From Candidatus Altarchaeales archaeon WOR_SM1_86-2 (GTDB lineage Archaea; Altiarchaeota; Altiarchaeia; IMC4; MCBC01): DNA of 5,454 nucleotides. The position numbers were made by a program, and so were the translations under genes. Of the stretch, positions 1 through 5,454 are shown in pieces (the stretch's first letter is position 1; each line of letters begins with the position of its first letter). The stretch lies in assembly GCA_001723855.1 (NCBI GenBank), contig MCBC01000151.1:1-5454 (forward strand), written 5' to 3'. Under the pieces are notes generated by a model that was given only the letters and a program-made list of their open reading frames with translations, did not search any database and was not told where the DNA came from.

Positions 1-99
1 GAATTAAATAAACTCAAAAGAATTAAACAGGGATTAATGCAGGATTTACTTACCGGGAAAGTAAGAGTTAACCATTTAATAAATGATGCGGCAGCATGA
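1..99 (+). CDS. hsdS: Type I restriction specificity subunit HsdS, C-terminal end (partial)
   Basis: Only the last 32 residues are in the window, and the frame is open from base 1 to a TGA at 97-99. The tail contains KLKRIKQGLMQDLLTGKV. This is the very recurrent end of the C-terminal helix in HsdS proteins, where a lysine-rich helix leads into 'GLMQDLLTGKVRV' just before the stop. HsdS carries the target recognition domains that give a type I system its DNA specificity and docks HsdM and HsdR; those domains lie upstream and cannot be read here. The identification rests on this tail plus the downstream hsdR. The stop overlaps the ATG of a short following frame (ATGA-type overlap), which suggests translational coupling. 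The final residues (NHLINDAAA) are not diagnostic. Confidence 0.88.
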   Translation, partial: ELNKLKRIKQGLMQDLLTGKVRVNHLINDAAA

Positions 100-200
100 T
101 GGTAACTAATAAACCTCAATTAGCAGAATGGGAAAAAAGAATATATGAAGTATCTGAATTATAATCTGAATTAAACTCATATTTAGAATCTAATGAATAA
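96..200 (+). pseudogene. Short reading frame after hsdS, interrupted by an in-frame TAA
   Basis: An ATG at 96-98 overlaps the hsdS stop and opens a 22-residue frame containing PQLAEWEKRIYEVSEL, which ends at a TAA (162-164). The same frame continues after that stop as SELNSYLESNE to a TAA at 198-200, overlapping the next gene's ATG (193) by 8 bases. The two halves read as one charged helical peptide of about 34 residues, and a single-base change (CAA to TAA) would explain the break. Overlaps at both ends look like an operon gene fitted between hsdS and the DUF1016 gene. I do not recognise a family. It may instead be a short leader peptide used only for coupling, or chance. Confidence 0.3.
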
Positions 201-1218
201 CAATAGAATAAACATGAAAGAAACGAAACAATTGGTTATAGCAGACAACGAAGTTGAGAAATCAAAATTAAAAGGATATGATGAATTGTTATATGACATA
301 GGGGGTTTGCTTGAGAGAGCAAAATACGCAGTTTACAAAACAGTTGATAATATCCGCGTCCAGACATATTGGCAGATTGGGGAGAGAATTGCAAGAGAGG
401 AATTAGGACACATAGATAAGCCGGAATATGGAGAGAAGTTACTAAAACTACTTGCAAAGGATCTGAACATTGCATGGAGAAATATGTATAATGCAGTGTT
501 GTTTTATAAGAGGTATCCAATATTGCAGACAGTGTCTGCAAAATTAAGTTGGTCACATTATGTAGAACTAATTAGTATACAAAATGATAAGGAAAGAGAG
601 TTTTATGAAAACAAAATCGTACAAAATGCGTGGAGTATTAGAGAACTCAGAAAACAGATAAAATCAAATCTCTACGAAAAAACACTAAAAGAAGGAAAAT
701 CAGTTGCTGTTGCACCATTACATATAAAACCAATTATTCCGGAAGAAGTATTCAAGAATTCCTATAATTTTGACTTCTTATCTTTGCCTGAAATATATAG
801 TGAAAAAGATATTGAAAACGAATTACTTTTCAAAACAGAACAATTACTTCTTGAATTCGGCACTGATTTTGCACTCCTTGCCCGTCAAAAACAAGTAATC
901 ATCGACGGCGAATATCACACGATTGATATAGAACTATATCACCGGGGAATTCCCTGCATCATATTAGCGGACTTAAAAATAGGAAAATTCAAATCAGAAT
1001 ATGTCGGGCAGATGAATAAATACTTAAATTATTACAAGGAAAATAGGAAATATGAATGGGAACTTGACCCTGTTGGTTTGATAATTTGTGAATATAAAGG
1101 TAAAGAAGAAGTTCATTACGCTTTAGGTGGTTTAAGTAATAAGATTTTTGTTGCAGAGTATAAAGCGAAATTGCCCAAGGAAGAAGAAATTAAAAAAAGG
1201 TTGAAAGATATTAGATGA
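193..1218 (+). CDS. DUF1016/YhcG-family PD-(D/E)XK nuclease-like protein
   Basis: The 341-residue protein has the two-part layout of the DUF1016 family. Residues about 25-165 form a helical N-terminal domain with the characteristic TYWQIGERI (58-66) and a later LSWSHYVEL block. Residues about 190-335 form the PD-(D/E)XK nuclease-like domain. The likely active-site set is D245 (in IDIELYH), D260 and K262 (in ADLKIGKF) and Q273 with Y277 (GQMNKY), possibly with E221 from the preceding helix. Length and motifs look complete. Family members are common in type I restriction loci and other defence islands; their exact role is not settled, and DNA cleavage here is inferred from the fold. ATG 193 overlaps the upstream short frame; ATG 214 is an in-frame alternative. 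Neither start has a good ribosome binding site. The gene stops at TGA, 249 bases before the hsdR ATG. Confidence 0.9.
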   Translation: MNNNRINMKETKQLVIADNEVEKSKLKGYDELLYDIGGLLERAKYAVYKTVDNIRVQTYWQIGERIAREELGHIDKPEYGEKLLKLLAKDLNIAWRNMYNAVLFYKRYPILQTVSAKLSWSHYVELISIQNDKEREFYENKIVQNAWSIRELRKQIKSNLYEKTLKEGKSVAVAPLHIKPIIPEEVFKNSYNFDFLSLPEIYSEKDIENELLFKTEQLLLEFGTDFALLARQKQVIIDGEYHTIDIELYHRGIPCIILADLKIGKFKSEYVGQMNKYLNYYKENRKYEWELDPVGLIICEYKGKEEVHYALGGLSNKIFVAEYKAKLPKEEEIKKRLKDIR

Positions 1219-1224
1219 AATTTG

Positions 1225-1236
1225 TACATTAATGTA
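1225..1236. repeat. 12-base perfect palindrome downstream of the DUF1016 gene
   Basis: TACATTAATGTA is its own reverse complement and begins 6 bases after the stop of the DUF1016 gene. It could be an operator half of an hsdR promoter region, but no clear -35/-10 pair is visible beside it and A+T-rich palindromes of this size arise by chance. The surrounding 1219-1263 is A-rich and otherwise featureless. Confidence 0.2.
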
Positions 1237-1263
1237 ATTGTAAAAGTAATAAAAAAATAAAAA

Positions 1264-1420
1264 TGAAAGAAAAAAAGAAGTCGCAGGTAAAATCCGACTA
1301 TGTTTTATTTTTAAATGAAATCAAACAAAAAATCACAAGATCGCGGATTAAAGCATGTTTTATATGAAATATAAGGATTATCCAAATCTCCAACAACCTG
1401 TTGGAGAATTGCCATGAGGG
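1264..1420 (+). pseudogene. Remnant of a second DUF1016-family gene
   Basis: Two fragments in different frames resemble DUF1016 proteins. Fragment one (ATG 1264 to TGA 1366-1368, 34 codons) contains FLNEIKQKITRSRIKA, like the start of the family's N-terminal domain, where such a helix is followed by 'VN.EL..LYW.IG'. Fragment two (frame starting about 1352) reads FYMKYKDYPNLQQPVGELP and then TGA (1415-1417), followed by glycine. Family members commonly have LQQPVAQIPWGHN here, so TGA falls exactly at the expected Trp (TGG). The roughly 50-60 residues normally between the fragments are missing, and no nuclease domain follows. The remnant is closer to the 'QQPVxxxPWGH' subfamily than to the intact neighbour, which has QTVSAKLSWSHY, so it is not a simple recent duplicate. 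The matches are from memory of the family, without alignment. Confidence 0.65.
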
Positions 1421-1467
1421 TATCTCTGCACCTCTGCGGACTTTAACTACCACAATATTTGAGAATA

Positions 1468-4299
1468 ATGACAATAAATCAATCAAAACACGGGCTTCAT
1501 GAAAAGGAATATGTGGAAGAGCCATTCCTTGAAACATTAGATAAATTAGGTTGGGACATCATAAGATTAAAAGGACCTCTTGAAGGACAGCAGACACCAG
1601 ACCAGAGTTTTAGAGAGGATTTTTCTCAGGTGATATTAAGACCGAAATTAGTTGAAGCACTAAAAAAGATTAACCCGTTCCTGGAAGATGACCAGACTGA
1701 TGAAGTGATAAGAAGATTAACTCATTTCTCAAGTAAGGATTTAATCAATGTGAACCAGAAAGTTTTAGACCGGATATTAGAAAATACAAGCGTAACGGAA
1801 AACAGAAAAACAGGAGAGCAAAGCCCGACAGTAAAATATATTGATTTTCAACACCTAAAAAATAATAATTTCACGGCAATATCCCAGTTTAAGGTAAGGA
1901 TTAAAGGAACCGAAAAACATATTTACCCTGACATTACTTTGTTCATAAACGGAATTCCTGTTGTTGTGGTGGAATGCAAGTCACCGAAAGAAAATGATGC
2001 AATGGGCTCGGCAATTGAACAATTATTGAGGTATTCAGAACAAAGAGGAGAGGAAAAAGAAGGGAACAAAAACCTGTTTTACTTTAACCAGTTTGTTGTT
2101 GCCACATGCAGGAATCGGGCAAAGTTCGGGACAATCTCATCGAAAATAGAAAAATACTTTTTCAGGTGGACTGACCCGTATCCAAGAAATTTATCCGATA
2201 TTTCAGAACAGGGAACCCCAAACGACCAGTTAAGATTAATCTATGGAATGCTTGATAAAAATAATCTGTTGGATTTGATTAAAACATACACGATATTTAA
2301 TGAAGATGATAAGGGACATACAATTAAAATTGTTGCAAGGTACCAGCAGTTCAGGGCGGTTAAATTAATCAAACAGAAACTAATAGAAGGGAAGAACAAG
2401 AAGGAAAGAAGCGGTATAATATGGCATACGCAAGGATCGGGGAAATCTCTTACCATGATGTTTACTGTAAGAGAGATGTATCAAAATCCTAAACTGCAAA
2501 ATTGGAAGGTTGTCTTTATAACAGATAGGAAAGACCTTCAAAGGCAGTTAAGTAAAACCGGGGAAAAAATCGGGTTTACAATTCATGTAGCAGATAAAAT
2601 TTCTAAATTAAAAGAACTGTTGAAAACAGAAAATTCTGATTTGGTAATGGGAATGATCCATAAATTTCAGGAAAGAGAACTTGCTGAAGTCTTTCCGGTA
2701 TTAAATAAAAGTCCAAATATTCTTGTTATGGCTGATGAAGCCCATAGAACTCAATATTCTCTACTGGGTGCGAATTTAGATAAAGCTCTTCCAAATGCCA
2801 CCGAAATAGCATTCACGGGAACACCTATTGAAAAAACAGAAAAGAAATATGGGGATTATATTGATAAATATACTATGAAGCAGTCGGTAAAAGACGGGGT
2901 AACTTTAGAGATAGTATATGAAGGAAGAAGTAATGAAGTTGATGTAAAAAACAGGGAAGAGATGGATAAGTATTTTGCTGATGTCTTCTCGGAGTATAAT
3001 ATTGAAGAAAAATTGAAAATCCTTGGCTATGGCACAAGAAAAGCATATCTTGAAGCAATGCCTGTGATAGAAGCAAAATCTAAAGACATGATTGACCATT
3101 ATGTTTCTGAAGTTTTTCCAAACGGATTTAAAGCTCAGATAGTTACAGTATCAAGAGAGGCTGCTGTAAGATATAAGAATGCAGTGGATAGAGCATTAAA
3201 AGAAAAAATAGGGGATTTGGAAAAAGACAATCCTCAACTAATTGATATAGAATTACTAAAAAAATTAAAGACCGCCGTAATTATTTCTAAAGGCGATCAA
3301 AATGAAGAAGAACATTTTAAAGAACATTCAGACGAAAAAAATCAGGAAAAACAAATAGACGATTTCAAAAAATCTTTTGATACGGATAAAGATAAGGGAA
3401 AGACAGGTATTTTAATAGTTAATGAAATGCTTCTTACAGGGTTTGATGCTCCTGTTGAGCAGGTAATGTATCTTGACAGGGTTATTAAAAATCATACTCT
3501 TCTTCAGGCAATTGCAAGGGTTAACAGGATTGGCAGTGAAGGGAAAGATTGTGGTTTTGTAATTGATTATGTTGGTGTTGGAAGGCACCTTAAAGAAGCA
3601 TTGGATGAATACGAAGATAAGGAACAAAACGAAATTATTGGAAGCTTACGAAATAAAGATGATGGGATAAATGAATTGAAAGATAAGCACGATAAGCTAA
3701 TAGAGTTTATTAAAAATCAAGGCATAAAAGACCTTGAGGATTATGATTCATTCTATGACTTATTTTATGATGAAAAAATAAGGTTTGATTTTATTGAAAA
3801 ATACAGGGAATATACAAAGGCATTAAATAAGGTTTTTCCAAAAAAAGAAGCTCTGGACTATATGAAATATTTTGAGAAGATTTCAGAAATCAATGCAATG
3901 GCGTATCAACATTTAAGGGATAAAAGGCTGAGTATGAAGGGAATCCCAAAAAAATTAAGGGTTGTAGTTGATAAATACTTGGAGTCAAAAGGAATAACTC
4001 AAAAAGTTGAGCCGATTTCTATTATAGACAATAACTTCCAGAAGCAGGTAAATAAAAATAAAAGAGTAAAAACAAAAGCCGCTGAAGTGGAACACGCGGT
4101 TAGGGATTTCATAAATGAACATTATGATGAAGACCCGGATTTATACGCTTCATTTTCAGAAGCACTTGAAGTAATCTTGAAGGAATTCAAAGACAATTGG
4201 AATGAAATTTACAAAAGATTAGAGGAGTTAAGACAGAGAATTAAAAATAAGGATAAAGAAAAGACCTATGGGCTTCACAAGAAAAAAAACTGCCCCTAA
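1468..4299 (+). CDS. hsdR: Type I restriction enzyme subunit R (HsdR), endonuclease and DNA translocase
   Basis: HsdR is the motor and nuclease of the type I complex, pulling DNA with ATP hydrolysis and cutting it away from the recognition site. Numbering from ATG 1468 (943 residues), the N-terminal nuclease domain has the PD-(D/E)XK residues D155, E169 and K171 (PDI...VVECK). The superfamily 2 helicase domains follow: Walker A HTQGSGKS with K326, DEAH box 423-426, TGTP 450-453, TGFDAP 657-662, and motif VI QAIARVNR 680-687. All key residues are intact. The helical C-terminal region ends with KTYGLHKKKNCP, shorter than usual for the family, and a displaced continuation appears to lie in the next frame (4268-4471). 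ATG 1468 is preferred to the in-frame TTG at 1459 because it is a standard start and the conserved N-terminus (EYVEEPFLETLDKLGW) begins well inside. Only a weak GAG lies upstream. A separate promoter may lie in the remnant-filled gap, but none is clear. Confidence 0.96.
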   Translation: MTINQSKHGLHEKEYVEEPFLETLDKLGWDIIRLKGPLEGQQTPDQSFREDFSQVILRPKLVEALKKINPFLEDDQTDEVIRRLTHFSSKDLINVNQKVLDRILENTSVTENRKTGEQSPTVKYIDFQHLKNNNFTAISQFKVRIKGTEKHIYPDITLFINGIPVVVVECKSPKENDAMGSAIEQLLRYSEQRGEEKEGNKNLFYFNQFVVATCRNRAKFGTISSKIEKYFFRWTDPYPRNLSDISEQGTPNDQLRLIYGMLDKNNLLDLIKTYTIFNEDDKGHTIKIVARYQQFRAVKLIKQKLIEGKNKKERSGIIWHTQGSGKSLTMMFTVREMYQNPKLQNWKVVFITDRKDLQRQLSKTGEKIGFTIHVADKISKLKELLKTENSDLVMGMIHKFQERELAEVFPVLNKSPNILVMADEAHRTQYSLLGANLDKALPNATEIAFTGTPIEKTEKKYGDYIDKYTMKQSVKDGVTLEIVYEGRSNEVDVKNREEMDKYFADVFSEYNIEEKLKILGYGTRKAYLEAMPVIEAKSKDMIDHYVSEVFPNGFKAQIVTVSREAAVRYKNAVDRALKEKIGDLEKDNPQLIDIELLKKLKTAVIISKGDQNEEEHFKEHSDEKNQEKQIDDFKKSFDTDKDKGKTGILIVNEMLLTGFDAPVEQVMYLDRVIKNHTLLQAIARVNRIGSEGKDCGFVIDYVGVGRHLKEALDEYEDKEQNEIIGSLRNKDDGINELKDKHDKLIEFIKNQGIKDLEDYDSFYDLFYDEKIRFDFIEKYREYTKALNKVFPKKEALDYMKYFEKISEINAMAYQHLRDKRLSMKGIPKKLRVVVDKYLESKGITQKVEPISIIDNNFQKQVNKNKRVKTKAAEVEHAVRDFINEHYDEDPDLYASFSEALEVILKEFKDNWNEIYKRLEELRQRIKNKDKEKTYGLHKKKNCP

Positions 4300-4471
4300 T
4301 TTCTGGAATAACCCGATAGCAATAAGCAGAATGAAGGGGGAGATTCAAGAGGTTTTGATATCTAAAGAATTTAGCTCACTTCCGGATATATTCAACAAAA
4401 GGAACGAGATTATAAGTCGTATTGTGGAAATATCGGAATCGAATAATGATATAATATTATACTCTGATTAA
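4268..4471 (+). pseudogene. Displaced C-terminal segment of HsdR in the +1 frame
   Basis: This 67-codon frame overlaps the end of hsdR by 32 bases. From about residue 11 it reads NFWNNPIAISRMKGEIQEVL and then a helical stretch containing LPDIFNKRNEIISRIVEIS. This resembles the end of many HsdR proteins, where an 'FW.NP' motif leads to helices with 'KR..II..IMEL'. The ATG has no clear ribosome binding site. Removing one A from the run at 4282-4289 would continue HsdR straight into this frame, giving 1000 residues from ATG 1468. In HsdR the C-terminal helices help anchor the subunit to the methyltransferase core, so their loss could affect assembly. Alternatives are a separately translated small subunit or a chance frame; the family-like sequence argues against chance. 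Confidence 0.7.
4282..4289 (+). other. A8 run at the hsdR frame junction (possible slippage site)
   Basis: Eight consecutive A between G4281 and C4290 lie just before the early stop of hsdR. With seven A the reading would be HKKKTAPNFWNNP and would carry on to the stop at 4469-4471. With eight A it is HKKKNCP and then stop. Runs of this length are known sites of transcriptional slippage, replication slippage and sequencing error. The sequence alone does not tell these apart. Confidence 0.6.
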
Positions 4472-4472
4472 A

Positions 4473-5165
4473 ATGAATTTTGATTATTCAGTTCAGTTTG
4501 GAAATCGGAAAACTTTTGGAATAGTGATTGAACGAGATAAGAGCATTTTAGTTAAAGTACCTAAAAATGCGAAGAATGAAAAGATAGATGAATTTGTGAA
4601 TAAAAACAAATACTGGATATACAAAAAATTAAACAATAAGCAAAAATACAAAGACATACCTGAAAAAGAATTTGTTTCAGGCTCATCCATATTATACTTG
4701 GGGAGAAATTATAATCTTGACATTGATTCATATAATCATGAAGGGATAAAGTTTAATGGTAAGTTTTTGTTATCAAAAAAAGAAAGAGAAAATGTAAACA
4801 AACTTTTCAAAAAATGGTTCATGCAAAAATCTGAAGAAAAAATTTATCCTCTGGTTAAAGTTCATGCAAAAAATCTTGGGGTTGAATTTAATAAAGTCGG
4901 AATTAAAGATTTTAAATATCGTTGGGGGTCATGCACACCAAATAATAATCTTTATTTTAATTGGCGATTAATAAAAGCCCCCCTAAGCGTAATAAACTAT
5001 GTTATAATCCATGAACTCACGCATTTACTTGAAACAAATCATACAAAGAGATTCTGGAATATTATAAAATCACAAATGCCAAAATATGAAGAAGCAAGAA
5101 ATTGGTTAAAAGATAATGGTCAGGTATTAGAAATAGAATTTGAATCTAATCAAACAAGAATATGA
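4473..5165 (+). CDS. YgjP-like (DUF45) zinc metallopeptidase
   Basis: The 230-residue protein carries the signature of the YgjP/DUF45 family, which has an M48-like zinc protease fold. RWGSC lies at 150-154 and HELTH at 180-184, giving zinc ligands H180 and H184 and catalytic E181. The downstream NHTKRFW supplies H190 as the probable third ligand. The N-terminal half holds the family's beta-rich part, with a VKVPKNA..EKIDEFV stretch near residues 27-43. There is no signal peptide or membrane segment, so it should be cytoplasmic. The ATG lies one base after the stop of the preceding frame and lacks a ribosome binding site, so translation probably depends on coupling to hsdR. Family members are repeatedly found beside hsdR; the substrate is unknown. 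Processing or turnover of HsdR is a natural guess, but nothing in the sequence proves it. Length and motifs look complete. Confidence 0.93.
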   Translation: MNFDYSVQFGNRKTFGIVIERDKSILVKVPKNAKNEKIDEFVNKNKYWIYKKLNNKQKYKDIPEKEFVSGSSILYLGRNYNLDIDSYNHEGIKFNGKFLLSKKERENVNKLFKKWFMQKSEEKIYPLVKVHAKNLGVEFNKVGIKDFKYRWGSCTPNNNLYFNWRLIKAPLSVINYVIIHELTHLLETNHTKRFWNIIKSQMPKYEEARNWLKDNGQVLEIEFESNQTRI

Positions 5166-5184
5166 ATGGTTTATAAAAAGGGTA

Positions 5185-5190
5185 TATAAT
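5185..5190 (+). promoter_or_regulatory. Possible -10 hexamer upstream of the structured tail region
   Basis: A perfect TATAAT sits 20 bases after the metallopeptidase stop and just before the inverted-repeat cluster, so transcription from it would begin near 5197 and run into the hairpins. No -35 element is seen at the usual spacing and there is no TG extension. In DNA this A+T-rich the match may be chance. Confidence 0.2.
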
Positions 5191-5200
5191 GCCCCCGAAG

Positions 5201-5249
5201 AAACAACTCACGCTCCCTATCGGTTGTTTGGTGCTATCGCACTCCGATA
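5201..5249 (+). repeat. Cluster of overlapping hairpins downstream of the metallopeptidase gene
   Basis: Three inverted repeats are packed together. AAACAAC (5201-5207) pairs with GTTGTTT (5223-5229). TATCGG (5218-5223) pairs with CCGATA (5244-5249). Inside the latter, GTGC (5231-5234) pairs with GCAC (5239-5242) around a TATC loop. The first pairing competes with the second, since they share base 5223 and cross. This region is more G/C-rich than its surroundings. It may be a structured RNA, part of the 3' untranslated region, or the edge of a mobile repeat. Confidence 0.4.
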
Positions 5250-5326
5250 ACAGTGGGTAAAAGAGAAATCAAAGATTTGCCCAAATTTTGGCTACTCCAA
5301 AACTTCTTTTACCCACATTTCGTTAT
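5247..5326 (+). repeat. Long stem-loop with an 11-bp perfect helix and an outer 5-bp helix
   Basis: GTGGGTAAAAG (5253-5263) is the exact reverse complement of CTTTTACCCAC (5306-5316), enclosing 42 bases. Within that loop, TTTTGG (5286-5291) pairs with CCAAAA (5297-5302) around a five-base loop. Outside, ATAAC (5247-5251) pairs with GTTAT (5322-5326), with an uneven internal loop of one base against five. No T-run follows, so a simple intrinsic terminator is unlikely. The AAC...GTT ends recall integron attC sites, but the core boxes do not fit well. A folded RNA or a small non-autonomous repeat is equally possible. Confidence 0.5.
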
Positions 5327-5376
5327 ATAATCAAAAAATTAATCTTCAGTTAAATTTAATTTAAATAATTATCTGT

Positions 5377-5424
5377 GCATTTAAGAGCGAAGCGAGTAAA
5401 TGCTTGAACGATAGTGAAAGCATT
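5377..5424 (+). repeat. Two mutually exclusive hairpins sharing a middle arm
   Basis: GCATTTA (5377-5383) pairs with TAAATGC (5397-5403), and AATGCTT (5399-5405) pairs with AAGCATT (5418-5424). The middle arm is shared, so only one hairpin can form at a time. Both loops are purine-rich and alike (GAGCGAAGCGAG and GAACGATAGTGA). Each could place tandem G-A mismatches above the stem and a short inner helix at the tip. The layout suits an RNA switch, or a repeat unit that has been duplicated and diverged. Confidence 0.45.
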
Positions 5425-5443
5425 AGGGGGTTGAAAACCCCCT
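5425..5443 (+). terminator. G/C-rich perfect hairpin, possible terminator
   Basis: AGGGGGTT (5425-5432) and AACCCCCT (5436-5443) form a perfect 8-bp stem around a GAA loop, beginning on the base after the previous hairpin ends. On the + strand the following bases (GACTCATTATG) have no T-run, and none is seen on the - strand side either. Termination is therefore uncertain, and a repeat-element function is as likely. Confidence 0.35.
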
Positions 5444-5454
5444 GACTCATTATG

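Noticed and set aside
162..164. TAA read as glutamine (alternative genetic code)
   Set aside because: TAA also ends hsdR and the frame at 4469-4471, and TGA ends three other genes, so the standard code fits.
1388..1406. CTCCAAC/GTTGGAG hairpin before hsdR as a regulatory site or terminator
   Set aside because: It falls inside the LQQPVG-encoding part of the DUF1016 remnant and has no T-run, so it is better explained as former coding sequence.
1298..1537. 79-codon minus-strand frame across the gap before hsdR
   Set aside because: It lies antisense to the DUF1016 remnant and the start of hsdR, and it resembles no domain. The remnant explains why the frame is open.
5189..5260. 23-codon frame starting MPPKKQLTLPIG
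   Set aside because: It lies within the inverted-repeat cluster, shows no family resemblance and has only a weak upstream AAGGG.
5245..5328. Integron attC recombination site
   Set aside because: The 3' box GTTATAT deviates from GTTRRRY at one position and the 5' box CGATAAC fails RYYYAAC at three. The inner helix has no extrahelical bases, and the spacers are strongly uneven.
5361..5450. 29-codon minus-strand frame starting MSQGVFNPLM
   Set aside because: It reads across the terminal hairpins, whose repeats shape its composition. It has no recognisable domain and no upstream signal can be judged.
1..5454. CRISPR array, tRNA, rRNA or insertion sequence
   Set aside because: No regularly spaced direct repeats, cloverleaf, ribosomal RNA sequence or transposase motif was seen.

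Overview
The window is A+T-rich (about two thirds A/T by eye) and carries the downstream half of a type I restriction-modification locus, with every gene on the + strand. The organism is prokaryotic and uses TGA and TAA as stops, so the code is standard. None of the four main genes has a convincing Shine-Dalgarno sequence. This fits lineages that rely little on it, such as Bacteroidota, or translation by coupling from an upstream gene. It does not identify a taxon, and an archaeal host is not excluded.

Layout: 1-99 is the C-terminal end of HsdS, the specificity subunit. Its stop overlaps the ATG of a tiny reading frame (96-200) broken by an in-frame TAA. At 193-1218 is an intact DUF1016/YhcG-family PD-(D/E)XK nuclease-like gene. 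The gap before hsdR (1219-1467) is not plain spacer. It holds the eroded remains of a second DUF1016 gene from a different subfamily: an N-terminal piece and an 'LQQPVGELP' piece in another frame, ending where TGA replaces an expected Trp codon. Then come hsdR (1468-4299), a short frame (4268-4471) that looks like the displaced C-terminal end of HsdR, and a YgjP-like (DUF45) zinc metallopeptidase gene (4473-5165) that starts one base later. hsdM is not in the window and is presumably upstream of hsdS.

How the genes fit together: HsdS and HsdM would recognise and methylate DNA, and HsdR would translocate and cut it. The DUF1016 protein is an accessory nuclease-like protein often carried in such loci. 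The metallopeptidase is coupled to the end of hsdR and could act on the restriction subunit, but that is inference.

The most informative observation is at the end of hsdR. A run of eight A (4282-4289) sits where loss of a single A would join the two frames into one HsdR of 1000 residues. This could be a sequencing error, a real mutation, phase variation or transcriptional slippage.

From 5166 to the end (289 bases) I see no convincing gene. The region holds dense inverted repeats: a stem-loop cluster (5201-5249), a long 11-bp stem (5253-5316) with an outer helix, and, near the end, two mutually exclusive hairpins followed at once by a G/C-rich hairpin, an arrangement like an attenuator or a mobile repeat.
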